A stretch of 64,000 nt of DNA from Pullichristensenella sp002068815. GTDB lineage: Bacteria; Bacillota; Clostridia; Christensenellales; Aristaeellaceae. Position 1 is the first letter of the stretch; each line of letters opens with the position of its first letter. This document shows, piece after piece, positions 41,626 to 49,855 of this stretch. The stretch covers positions 124,001 to 188,000 of the forward strand of contig JAXGXF010000005.1 in assembly GCA_040772885.1 (NCBI GenBank). The letters run 5' to 3'. Below the pieces are notes generated by a model. It was not told the origin of the DNA and made no database searches. It saw nothing but the letters and a program-made list of their open reading frames with translations. Both the position numbers and the translations under genes were made by a program.

Positions 41626-42555
41626 CTATTCCTCGCCTTCCTGCGCGCGCCTCGCGCGGTCGATGTGCCTGCGCGCGAGCTCCTGCGCCGCGTTGTATCC
41701 CATCTGCTTGAGCCGGAAGTTCCTCGCCGCGACCTCGAGCACGATCGCGAGGTTCCGCCCGGGGTGGATCGGGATCAATATGTGGGGCACCTTGACGCCG
41801 AGTATCTCGTTGTACTGGTCGTTGAGCCCGAGTCGGTCGTACTCCTTGCCCTGCTGCCAGAGCTCGAGCTTTACTTCCAGATCGATCGACTTCGAGCGGA
41901 TGACCGCGCCGACGCCGTACATCGTCGCGATGTCGATGATGCCGACGCCGCGGATCTCCATGAAGTGGCGCACGAGCTCGGGGGATTCGCCGACGAGCCG
42001 GTCGTCCGACACGCGGCGGATGTCGACGACGTCGTCCGCGACGAGCCGGTGGCCGCGCTTGACGAGCTCGATCGCCGCCTCGCTCTTTCCGACGCCGCTC
42101 TCGCCGGTGATCAGAAGCCCGGAGCCGTAGACGTCGACGAGCACGCCGTGGCGCGTCTCGCGCGGGGCGAGGTAGTCGCGCAGAAAGCTGATCAATTCGA
42201 CCTCGACCTGCGTCGTCTGCGCCTTCGCGGAGTAGATCGGAATCTTGCGCGCCGCCGCGAGCACGAGCATCTCGTCAAAGCACGGGATGTCGCGCGCGAT
42301 GATGATGCAGGGCACGTCGTAGCTGAAGAACTTCGTCAGCCGCTCGCGCCGGGTCGCCTCGTCGATCATCGAGAGGTAGGTCATCTCGACCATGCCGAGA
42401 AGCTGCGGGCGCTCGAAGCCGAAGAAGTCCCAGTACCCGGCCAGCTGCAGGCCCGGCCGGTTCACGTTCGAGACCTCGATCGCGAGCCGCCCGTCCGCGC
42501 TCGGGATGACGGTCTTGAAACCGAGCGCCTTGACAAGATCGCACTCCAGAACCAT
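41626..42555 (-). CDS. hprK: HPr kinase/phosphorylase
   Basis: 309 residues. Walker A GESGVGKSEAAIELVKRGHRLVADD (about 152-176) and the C-terminal HprK signature EIRGVGIIDIATMYGVGAV (about 199-217). Phosphorylates HPr at serine for carbon catabolite control and can reverse the reaction. Start ATG at 42555 after GGAGGGTAAGGGC. Upstream neighbour is a HAD phosphatase, downstream glucokinase: a carbon-control group. Confidence 0.96.
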   Translation of the reverse strand: MVLECDLVKALGFKTVIPSADGRLAIEVSNVNRPGLQLAGYWDFFGFERPQLLGMVEMTYLSMIDEATRRERLTKFFSYDVPCIIIARDIPCFDEMLVLAAARKIPIYSAKAQTTQVEVELISFLRDYLAPRETRHGVLVDVYGSGLLITGESGVGKSEAAIELVKRGHRLVADDVVDIRRVSDDRLVGESPELVRHFMEIRGVGIIDIATMYGVGAVIRSKSIDLEVKLELWQQGKEYDRLGLNDQYNEILGVKVPHILIPIHPGRNLAIVLEVAARNFRLKQMGYNAAQELARRHIDRARRAQEGEE

Positions 42556-42559
42556 GCCC

Positions 42560-43372
42560 TTACCCTCCGATCTCATTTTGCGCAAGAAGCTCTTCGAGTA
42601 CGCGCGCGACGCCGTCCGAATCGTTCGATGGCGCGACGAATTCGGCGCCCGCGACGACATTTGCATCCCCGCTCTCCATCGCGTAGCCGCGCCCGGCGTA
42701 TTGAAGCATCTGGACGTCGTTGTCGGCGTCTCCGAACGCGGCGACCTCCTCGCGCGGGATGCCGAAACACTCCGCGACCGACCGGAGCGCCGCGCCCTTG
42801 TCGACGCCGGCCGAGACGATCTCGAGGTACGTCGGGTGCGAGAGCATCGCCGAGATCTCCGGGAATTCCGCGAGGATTTCATCCCGGAGCATGATGAGCT
42901 TCGCGTTTTCGCCGAGCGAAAGCAGCTTCATCGCGGGCTTTTCGATCCATCCGGACAGCGGCTTCAACAGCTCGACCCCGCGCATGCGTATGCGTCCCTC
43001 GTAGTCGTCGCAAACCTCCGGGACGCGCTTTTCGTAGAAAAATCCCCGCTCGGGGAAATACTGTATGAAGATGCCGAGCTCCTCGGCCATGCGCGCGACC
43101 CGCCGCGCGGATTCGGCGGAAATCGCGCGCCGAAACAGCGTGTCGCCCGTCCGCCAGTCGAGCGCCACCGCGCCGTTGAACGCGATGATCGGCGCGTTTG
43201 TCGAAAGCTGTCTTGCGAACGCGCCGGTGGATTCGGACATTCTGCCGCTGGCGAGCACGAATTTCGCGCCGGCTTCCATCGTCTGGGAAACGGCGCGAAC
43301 GGTTCTTTCTGAGAGCTCGCTTTGGCTGTCGAGCAGCGTGCCGTCGAGATCTGTGGCAATCAGGCGTATCAT
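42560..43372 (-). CDS. HAD-IIB (Cof-type) phosphatase
   Basis: 270 residues. HAD motif I DLDGTLLDSQSEL (Asp7/9 region), motif II LASGR, motif III lysine around SAGVDKGAALRSV, motif IV FGDADNDVQMLQYAGRGYAM. Large C2 cap as in Cof phosphatases that act on sugar phosphates or nucleotides. ATG at 43372 follows AAGGGG. First gene of a five-gene operon with hprK. Confidence 0.9.
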   Translation of the reverse strand: MIRLIATDLDGTLLDSQSELSERTVRAVSQTMEAGAKFVLASGRMSESTGAFARQLSTNAPIIAFNGAVALDWRTGDTLFRRAISAESARRVARMAEELGIFIQYFPERGFFYEKRVPEVCDDYEGRIRMRGVELLKPLSGWIEKPAMKLLSLGENAKLIMLRDEILAEFPEISAMLSHPTYLEIVSAGVDKGAALRSVAECFGIPREEVAAFGDADNDVQMLQYAGRGYAMESGDANVVAGAEFVAPSNDSDGVARVLEELLAQNEIGG

Positions 43373-43397
43373 CGTGCGTACAACCCCTTCCCCAGAC

Positions 43398-43426
43398 ATT
43401 TTAGCGTATTTTACCGCGCGATGCAA
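43398..43426 (-). promoter_or_regulatory. Promoter of the HAD-hprK-glcK-DUF1846-pepT operon
   Basis: Minus strand TTGCAT, 17 bases, TAAAAT (43403-43398), 26 bases before the ATG. Confidence 0.7.
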
Positions 43427-43497
43427 GCCTTTCCAAAATTCTCCGCGCAACACGGCGGTACTTTTGGAAATGCTACATAAACAGGAGGGGATCATCT

Positions 43498-44166
43498 ATG
43501 TCCATCGGATTGATTCTATTGATTGTGACGGGCCTTCTCGTGATCTTCGGCGTGGGCCAGAGGGCGCTGGACAGGCTCAGGCTCAACGACAAGCAGGCGC
43601 TTCTGGCGATCGCGCTGATCATCGGCCTCGGGTTTGTGCCGGACATACCGCTCGGCCGGAACCTGACGATCAACCTGGGCGGCTGCGTCATCCCGGTGCT
43701 CTTGTGCGGCTATCTGTTCGTCCGGGCCGGCACGTGGATGGAGCGCGGGCGCGCGATCGCCGCGTCGCTCGTGACGGGCACGGTCTGCTACATCATCGGG
43801 CGCTACGCGGCAAACGAGCCGGAGACCATCACCTTCGACCCGAATTACCTCTACGGCATCGCCGGCGGCGTGATCGCGTACCTGTTCGGGCGCTCGAGGC
43901 GCGCGGCGTTCATCGCGGGCATTCTGGGCGTATTGATCGCGGACGTCATCGCGTCGATCGAGGTCTGGTCGATGGGGGTCGACCAGAAATTGCAGCTCGG
44001 AGGCGCGGGCGCGTACGACGCGGTCGTGATCTCGGGCCTCTTGGCGGTGATGCTCGCGGAACTGATCGGCGAGATCGTCGAGCGGATGACGCGCGGGAAG
44101 AACCGGCCCCGCCGCGAATACAGCATCGAAAACGGAGAATTCCTGCGGAAGGAGCGTCAAAAATGA
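43498..44166 (+). CDS. DUF1614 membrane protein
   Basis: 222 residues, six or so membrane helices (GLILLIVTGLLVIFGVG, ALLAIALIIGLGFVPDI, CVIPVLLCGYLFV and others) and a basic cytoplasmic tail. It matches DUF1614 proteins that in Clostridia precede a SpoIIP-like gene; role unknown, perhaps an anchor or flippase for sporulation wall enzymes. GGAGGGGATCATCT before the ATG. ATGA overlap with the next gene. Confidence 0.8.
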   Translation: MSIGLILLIVTGLLVIFGVGQRALDRLRLNDKQALLAIALIIGLGFVPDIPLGRNLTINLGGCVIPVLLCGYLFVRAGTWMERGRAIAASLVTGTVCYIIGRYAANEPETITFDPNYLYGIAGGVIAYLFGRSRRAAFIAGILGVLIADVIASIEVWSMGVDQKLQLGGAGAYDAVVISGLLAVMLAELIGEIVERMTRGKNRPRREYSIENGEFLRKERQK

Positions 44167-45251
44167 AGCGGATATTGGTCATGCTCGTCCTCGCGCTTTT
44201 GATCCTGTCGCCCGCGCTCGCGGAGGACGGCGAGATGGACGGCGACGCCGTCTACACGCTCGTCGACCAGTCGGGCAGGGAGCTGACGATGCGCGCCGGA
44301 CGGATGTTTGAGGGCGACGAGTACATCTCCTCCGACGACCAGCTCTACCGCGTCGTGTCGGTGGATGACCAGAGGATGATCGCGACCGCCGAGCACCTGG
44401 GCTACGCCGAGACCGACCCGGCCGCGGCGACGGCGTTCGCGTCCCTGATCGCGCGCGCGGAGTCGAAGAAGAAGATATCGATGTACTCGACGCACTCCGA
44501 CGAGAGCTATGTGCCCACCGACGGCGATTCCTCGAAGCTCAAGAACGCGGGCATCTACGACGTCGGCGACGCGCTCAAGGAGAACTTCGAGAAGCTCGGC
44601 ATCGAGGTCGAGTACTCGAAGGACACGTTCCTGCCGCACGACGCCGGCGCGTATCGGCGCTCGCGGCGCACCGCGGAGGAGCTTTTGAAGGAGACGCCGG
44701 ACGCGCTTCTCGACATCCACCGCGACGCGGTTCCCGCCAAGCAATACGAGACCGAGGTCGAGGGCGAGGACACGAGCAAGGTGCGGCTCTTCGTCGGGCG
44801 CTCGAACCCGAACGGCGACGAGAACCGCGCGTTCGCCCGGCAGATCAAGGCCGTCGCGGACAAGCAGTACCCGGGCCTCGTGAAGGATATCTTCATCGGC
44901 AAGGGCAACTACAACCAGGAATTGTACCCGCGCGCGCTGCTTCTCGAGATGGGCACGCACGAGATCGAGAAGGAGAAGGCGATCTCCTCGACACAGTACA
45001 TCGCCGAGGTCATCAACGAGGTGCTCTACGGCGGAACCGCGAAGGCCGAGGCGAGCTCCGGGCGGCAGGCGAAGACCGTGTCCTCCGGCATCATCTGGGT
45101 CATCGGCGCCGTGATCGTCGCGGCGGTCGTCTACGCGCTCGCGTCCAGCGGCAAGCTCAAGGACATCTGGCCGAAGGTCAAGCGAAGCACCAGCGAGATC
45201 ACCGGCGGCATCGTCGGCGACAAGCCGGAGAAAAAGGCGGGGAAGAAGTAA
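44163..45251 (+). CDS. spoIIP: SpoIIP-like cell wall hydrolase
   Basis: 362 residues. Signal peptide or N-anchor MKRILVMLVLALLILSPALA, a variable region, then the SpoIIP amidase/endopeptidase domain: MYSTHSDESYVP (His111, Glu114), LLDIHRDA (His186) and LLLEMGTHE (Glu262). A C-terminal helix (about 308-328) and Lys-rich tail follow, which is unusual because SpoIIP is anchored at the N-terminus. In Bacillus SpoIIP removes septal wall during engulfment. Either the true SpoIIP or a paralogue paired with DUF1614. Confidence 0.82.
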   Translation: MKRILVMLVLALLILSPALAEDGEMDGDAVYTLVDQSGRELTMRAGRMFEGDEYISSDDQLYRVVSVDDQRMIATAEHLGYAETDPAAATAFASLIARAESKKKISMYSTHSDESYVPTDGDSSKLKNAGIYDVGDALKENFEKLGIEVEYSKDTFLPHDAGAYRRSRRTAEELLKETPDALLDIHRDAVPAKQYETEVEGEDTSKVRLFVGRSNPNGDENRAFARQIKAVADKQYPGLVKDIFIGKGNYNQELYPRALLLEMGTHEIEKEKAISSTQYIAEVINEVLYGGTAKAEASSGRQAKTVSSGIIWVIGAVIVAAVVYALASSGKLKDIWPKVKRSTSEITGGIVGDKPEKKAGKK

Positions 45252-45264
45252 TTTGGAACAGCGC

Positions 45265-45306
45265 GGAGCGGCCGGGACGGCGACAGGTGCGCGCCCCGGC
45301 CGCTCC
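45265..45306 (+). terminator. Hairpin after the SpoIIP-like gene
   Basis: Twelve-base arms GGAGCGGCCGGG and CCCGGCCGCTCC separated by 18 bases; no T-run, so a weak terminator or processing signal. Confidence 0.4.
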
Positions 45307-45335
45307 GTTCGCCTGCGAAAGAGGGGAGTTCGCCG

Positions 45336-46478
45336 TTGCGGGTAAAGCTGTATATGTCCGCGTACTACCTCGCGCACGCGGTCTACCAGAGCTACATGAG
45401 CCTGTATTACAGGAGCGCGGGCCTTTCCTCCTCCCAGACCGGCTCGATCTTCGCCGCGGTCGCGCTGGTGTCGGTGCCGGCGCAGCTTTTGTTCGGCATG
45501 GCCTCCGACCGCGCGAAGAAGCCCGCGCGCGTGCTGCAAATATTGATCCTTCTCTCCGCGGCGCTCCTGTTTTCGCAGGCGCTCGTCCGAGGCTTCGGCA
45601 TGCTTCTGGCGCTCTCGGCATTGTTCGGGTTTTTCTACACGCCCGTGCAGCCATTAAGCGACGCGGCGGTGCTCTCCGAGCTCCGCGCGGCGGACAGGCC
45701 GTTCGGCCCCGTGCGGCTCATGGGCGCGTTCGCGTTCGCGCTGTCGTCGCTCGCGTTCGGCTTTGCGCTGGACTTCGGCGGGCGGGAAAAATGGGTCGTG
45801 TTCGGCGCGGCCGCGCTGCTCGTGCTCGCGTGGGGGATGTCGTTTCTGCTTCGGGAGGGGAGGCGCGAGCGCGCGGGCGTCCACCCGTTTCGGCTTTTGA
45901 AGGACGGGCGGCTCGTCTTGCTCCTGCTGTTCACGCTGCCCGCGCAGGTGACGATGGGCTATTTCTACGCGTTCTTTCCGCTTCGGTTCATGGAGCTCCC
46001 GGGGGCGACCGGGGCGCTGCTCGGCTGGGCGAACGTCGTCGCCGCGGCCGCGGAGGTGCCGTTTCTGCTGATCAGCGACCGCATGTTCGAAAAGCTCGGC
46101 GCGGGGAAGATCATCGCGCTCTCGACGCTGGCGCTGGGCGCCCGGTGGTGGATCGCGGGCGCGGCGCGCAGGGCGTGGGTGCTGGTCGCTTCGCAGGCGC
46201 TGCACGGGCTCGGCTACATCGCGATCTCGGTCACGATGGCGCTGTTCATCAGCCGCTCGGTCCCGAAGGAGCTGCGCGCGTCGGGGCAGGCGCTCAACTC
46301 CGTGTTCTCGTTCGGGCTCGCGCGCGTGATCGGAAACGCGCTCGGAGGCCTCGCGGCCGACGCATTCGGCGACGCGGGCGGTTTTTTGCTTTGCGCGGGA
46401 CTGTGCGCCGCGTCGCTCGCTCTTTTTTTTCCGCTGTGGAAAGGCGGTCTTTGCAAATCTCCGGGCAATATGCTATAA
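45336..46478 (+). CDS. MFS transporter
   Basis: 380 residues, about 12 helices. MSAYYLAHAVYQSYMSLYYRSAGLSSSQTG and GMASDRAKKPARVL (loop 2-3) are like the LacY/nucleoside-symporter-related MFS_1 group. Substrate unknown. Start is TTG at 45336 (GAGGGGAG seven bases upstream); no better ATG is near. The last 25 bases contain the promoter of the helicase gene. Confidence 0.8.
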   Translation: MRVKLYMSAYYLAHAVYQSYMSLYYRSAGLSSSQTGSIFAAVALVSVPAQLLFGMASDRAKKPARVLQILILLSAALLFSQALVRGFGMLLALSALFGFFYTPVQPLSDAAVLSELRAADRPFGPVRLMGAFAFALSSLAFGFALDFGGREKWVVFGAAALLVLAWGMSFLLREGRRERAGVHPFRLLKDGRLVLLLLFTLPAQVTMGYFYAFFPLRFMELPGATGALLGWANVVAAAAEVPFLLISDRMFEKLGAGKIIALSTLALGARWWIAGAARRAWVLVASQALHGLGYIAISVTMALFISRSVPKELRASGQALNSVFSFGLARVIGNALGGLAADAFGDAGGFLLCAGLCAASLALFFPLWKGGLCKSPGNML

Positions 46479-46479
46479 T
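46451..46479 (+). promoter_or_regulatory. Promoter of helD-baiN-COG2509
   Basis: TTGCAA, 17 bases, TATAAT (46474-46479), overlapping the end of the MFS gene; 70-base leader. Confidence 0.7.
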
Positions 46480-46547
46480 AGAACATCGGCGCGGCGCCGG
46501 ACCCTCCGGACGCGCGCCGGCGAGGAATTCGCAAGGGAGGGGCGCAC

Positions 46548-48692
46548 ATGGTCAACCAGCAGGAGCTCCGCGCCGAGCAGGAGTATACGGCACGCGTGCA
46601 GCAGCTTTTGCTTTCGGTGATCGAGCAATCGACGCTCATCTCCGGGAGCCATTCCGACGCCGTGCGCATGATTGTCGCGGACGCGTGGGAGGAGCTGCGC
46701 ATGAAGCCGACGGCGCTGTCGCCGCAGGACCTCGAGCAGCTCTCGACCGAGGTCGACCGGTATCTCGTGCGCAAGTCCTTTACGGACAACCTCGCCGAGC
46801 GGTATCGCCGGATGCTGATGAACCCGTTCTTCGCGCGTGTCGACTTTGTCGAAAAGGGCGGCGCGGGCGAGGTCGAAAAGATCGTCATCGGCCTCTACAG
46901 CCTGAAAAACGAGGAAGGCCAATTGATGGTGCACGACTGGCGCGCGCCGGTCTGCTCGCTCTATTACGATTCCATGCCCGGGCCCTGCGAGTACAAGAGC
47001 CCGTCCGGCGTGATCCGCGGCGAGATGACGCTCAAGCGCCAGTACCGGATGGAGGACGGGAAGCTCAAGTACTACGTCGACACGCAGCTCTCGATCGACG
47101 ACGGAATCCTGCTCGACCTGCTCTCGAAGGCGACGAACCGCCACATGCGGCAGGTCGTCTCGACGATACAGTCCGAGCAGTCCGCCGCGATACGCTACGA
47201 GGCCGCGAAGGTCATCTCGGTCGTCGGCGGCGCGGGCTCGGGAAAGACCTCGATCGCCATGCACCGCGCGGCGTTTTTGATGTACCGGCAGCGCGACACG
47301 CTCGACGCGAAGCGCATACAGATCCTCTCGCCCGGAAGCGCCTTCTCGGAGTACATATCCGCCGTGCTTCCGGAGCTCGGCGAGGAGAACATCCGCGCCC
47401 GGACGCTGCGCGAGATCGTCGAGGCGATCCTGGGCAAGAAGGTCGAGACGCCGCTCAAGCAGATCGAGACGCTGCTCGACCCCGCGAGCGAGCTCCGCCG
47501 CGCGTCGGTCAAATTGAAGTGCGGCCGCGCGTTCTTGGAAAAGCTGCAGCAGTTCGCGGACTCGTTCAGCACGTTCGGCCCGAACTTCGCAAACGTCTGG
47601 CTCGACGGCCAGCTGCTCATCCGCCGCGAGGAGCTCCGCCGGATGTACAAGGACGAATTTAAGCTTTTGACCCCGGCGCAGCGATTGAGCCGCGTGCAGG
47701 CGACGCTGGAGACCCGGCTCTCGAGCTGGGAGACGGGCATGTACAAGCGGTACGAGAAGCAGTTCGAGGGCCGCTACCACGGCCGCGAGCTCGCGTTCGT
47801 CAGCCGCATGGCCGTCGCGCAGAGGCTGCAGCCGGTGCGCGCGCAGCTTCGGGCGATGCTCGAGGTCAAGGGCCGCGCGCTCTTGAAGGAGGCGCTGCGC
47901 GACGCGCCGATGGATCTGCAGACCGCCTACCGCGAGAACATAGAGGCCGACATCACCTGGTGGGAGGACGCGGTCGCGGAGGCCTACCTGATGGTCCGGC
48001 TCGGGTTCGCGCAGCCGGACAAGGCGATCTACCACCTGCTCGTCGACGAGGCGCAGGACTACTCCGAGACCGCGCTCTCGATGCTCTGGCTCTACCACCC
48101 GAACGCGAAGGTCACGCTGCTGGGCGACCCCCTGCAGCGCACCTGCCCGGGCATGGACGCCTGCCGCCCCGCGAACTGGGGCAAGTGCTTTGGCGAGCCG
48201 AACGCGAAGGTGTTCGAGCTGAGCCGCAGCTACCGCTCGACGCTGCCGATCGCGAGGCTGTGCAACGCGCTGCTCCCCGACAGCGAGCGGTTGAAGCCCT
48301 TCGGGAGAGAAGGGGAGATGCCGGTCGTCGCCGAGTACGCGCCCGAGGAAGTGCGCAATGTGCTGGAGAAGTACCGGGCGGCGGGGCACAAGTCCGTCGC
48401 GGTCATCACGCGCACGCAGAGGCAGGCGGAGTCGCTCAGCCAGAGGCTCGAGAACGTCTACCTGTTCGACGGCGGCGAGGACGACCAGAACTACGAGGCG
48501 GGCGACTCGGTCGTCGGCTGCTACCACCTGATGAAGGGGCTCGAGTTCGACGCGGTCATCGTCGCGTGGCCGGAGGCGGAATTGACCGACGACGAGCGCA
48601 GGCGGCTCTACACGGCGACCTCGCGCGCGCTGCACGCGGCGGCGCTGCTGGCCGCGCCGGAGCTTCTCAAAAAGCTGGGGATCGTGCTGTGA
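46548..48692 (+). CDS. helD: HelD-type UvrD/Rep superfamily 1 helicase
   Basis: 714 residues. N-terminal coiled part, then HDWRAPVCSLYYD typical of HelD, Walker A VVGGAGSGKTSIAMHR (about 225-240), Walker B HLLVDEAQDYSETAL (about 498-512), and the motif VVGCYHLMKGLEFDAVIVAWPEA near the end. Gram-positive HelD frees stalled RNA polymerase from DNA. Overlaps the next gene as GTGA. Confidence 0.9.
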   Translation: MVNQQELRAEQEYTARVQQLLLSVIEQSTLISGSHSDAVRMIVADAWEELRMKPTALSPQDLEQLSTEVDRYLVRKSFTDNLAERYRRMLMNPFFARVDFVEKGGAGEVEKIVIGLYSLKNEEGQLMVHDWRAPVCSLYYDSMPGPCEYKSPSGVIRGEMTLKRQYRMEDGKLKYYVDTQLSIDDGILLDLLSKATNRHMRQVVSTIQSEQSAAIRYEAAKVISVVGGAGSGKTSIAMHRAAFLMYRQRDTLDAKRIQILSPGSAFSEYISAVLPELGEENIRARTLREIVEAILGKKVETPLKQIETLLDPASELRRASVKLKCGRAFLEKLQQFADSFSTFGPNFANVWLDGQLLIRREELRRMYKDEFKLLTPAQRLSRVQATLETRLSSWETGMYKRYEKQFEGRYHGRELAFVSRMAVAQRLQPVRAQLRAMLEVKGRALLKEALRDAPMDLQTAYRENIEADITWWEDAVAEAYLMVRLGFAQPDKAIYHLLVDEAQDYSETALSMLWLYHPNAKVTLLGDPLQRTCPGMDACRPANWGKCFGEPNAKVFELSRSYRSTLPIARLCNALLPDSERLKPFGREGEMPVVAEYAPEEVRNVLEKYRAAGHKSVAVITRTQRQAESLSQRLENVYLFDGGEDDQNYEAGDSVVGCYHLMKGLEFDAVIVAWPEAELTDDERRRLYTATSRALHAAALLAAPELLKKLGIVL

Positions 48693-49855
48693 AATACGAC
48701 GCTCTCATCATCGGCGGCGGCGCGGCGGGGCTGATCGCCGCCGTTTCGCTTGCCCGGAAGGGCCGGCGCGTCGCGCTTGTCGAGGCGCAGGGGCGAGTGG
48801 GGCGAAAGCTGCTCGCGACCGGCAACGGCCGCTGCAACCTGACAAACGTCCGCGCGCGGCCGGAGGATTACTTCGGCGACCCGGCGCTCGTCCGGCCCGC
48901 GCTGGACGCGTTCCCGCCCCCGGAGGTGCTGAACTTCTTCGCGGAGCTCGGCGTCCCGGCGCGCATCGACGAAGAGGGGCGCGCGTACCCGATGAGCAAT
49001 CAGGCGTCGTCGGTGCTCGACGCGCTTCGACTCGCCTTTTCGGAGGCGGGCGGCGAGGAGATCGCGGATTTCCGCGTCGCGGTGCTCACGAAGGAGCTCG
49101 TCGCGGAGGCCGAGGACAGGCGGCGCGTCCGCGGGGGCTGCGCGCTCGCCGCGACCGGGGGATTGGCCGCGCCGAGCCTCGGGGCGGCCGACGCGCCGTT
49201 TCTCGCTTCGCTCGGCCACGCGCTCCCGCGGCGGTTCCCGGCGCTCTCGCCGCTCGTCGCGGAGCCGATCCCGGCGCTGAAGGGGCTGCGCGCGCACGTC
49301 AAATTGTCGCTCGGCGATCGCGCGGAGGTCGGGGAGATGCTGTTCACCGAGTACGGCGTGTCCGGCATCGCCGCGATGCAGCTCGCGCGGTTTGTCAAGC
49401 CCGGCGCGACGCTCTCGATCGACTTCCTCGCGGGGGACGGGCTCGACCTCGCGGCCCGCGCCCGCGCGCTCCCGGACAGGCGCATGGAGGACTTTTTGAA
49501 CGGCATCGCGCCCCGGAGGATCGGCCAGGTGATCGCCAAGGCCGCGGGGATACCGCTTCAAAAGGCCGCGCGGGAGCTGACCGATTCGGAGCTTCGCGCG
49601 CTCTCGGAGAACCTGACGGGCTTCCGGCTTCCCGTGAAGGGCGCAAAGGGCTTCGAGCACGCGCAGGTCACCGCGGGCGGGCTGACTTCGAGGGACTTCG
49701 ACCCGGAGACGCTCGAGTCCCGGCGCGTGCCGGGGCTGTTCGCCGCCGGGGAGCTGCTCGACGTGGACGGGCCCTGCGGCGGGTACAACCTGCAGTGGGC
49801 GTGGGCGAGCGGATTGCTCGCGGCGCGCTCGATCGATGAGAGGCTTCGTTCATGA
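48689..49855 (+). CDS. BaiN/HI0933-type flavoprotein
   Basis: 388 residues. FAD motif IIGGGAAGLIAAVSLARKG (about 6-24), then the family blocks QGRVGRKLLATGNGRCNLTN, GRAYPMSNQASSVLDAL, MLFTEYGVSG, and FAAGELLDVDGPCGGYNLQWAWASG. The segment between the second and third blocks is shorter and more diverged than usual (AATGGLAAPSLGAADAPF). Reaction uncertain; the group includes a bile-acid-related reductase and unknowns. GTG start at 48689 from the helD overlap. Confidence 0.82.
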   Translation: MKYDALIIGGGAAGLIAAVSLARKGRRVALVEAQGRVGRKLLATGNGRCNLTNVRARPEDYFGDPALVRPALDAFPPPEVLNFFAELGVPARIDEEGRAYPMSNQASSVLDALRLAFSEAGGEEIADFRVAVLTKELVAEAEDRRRVRGGCALAATGGLAAPSLGAADAPFLASLGHALPRRFPALSPLVAEPIPALKGLRAHVKLSLGDRAEVGEMLFTEYGVSGIAAMQLARFVKPGATLSIDFLAGDGLDLAARARALPDRRMEDFLNGIAPRRIGQVIAKAAGIPLQKAARELTDSELRALSENLTGFRLPVKGAKGFEHAQVTAGGLTSRDFDPETLESRRVPGLFAAGELLDVDGPCGGYNLQWAWASGLLAARSIDERLRS

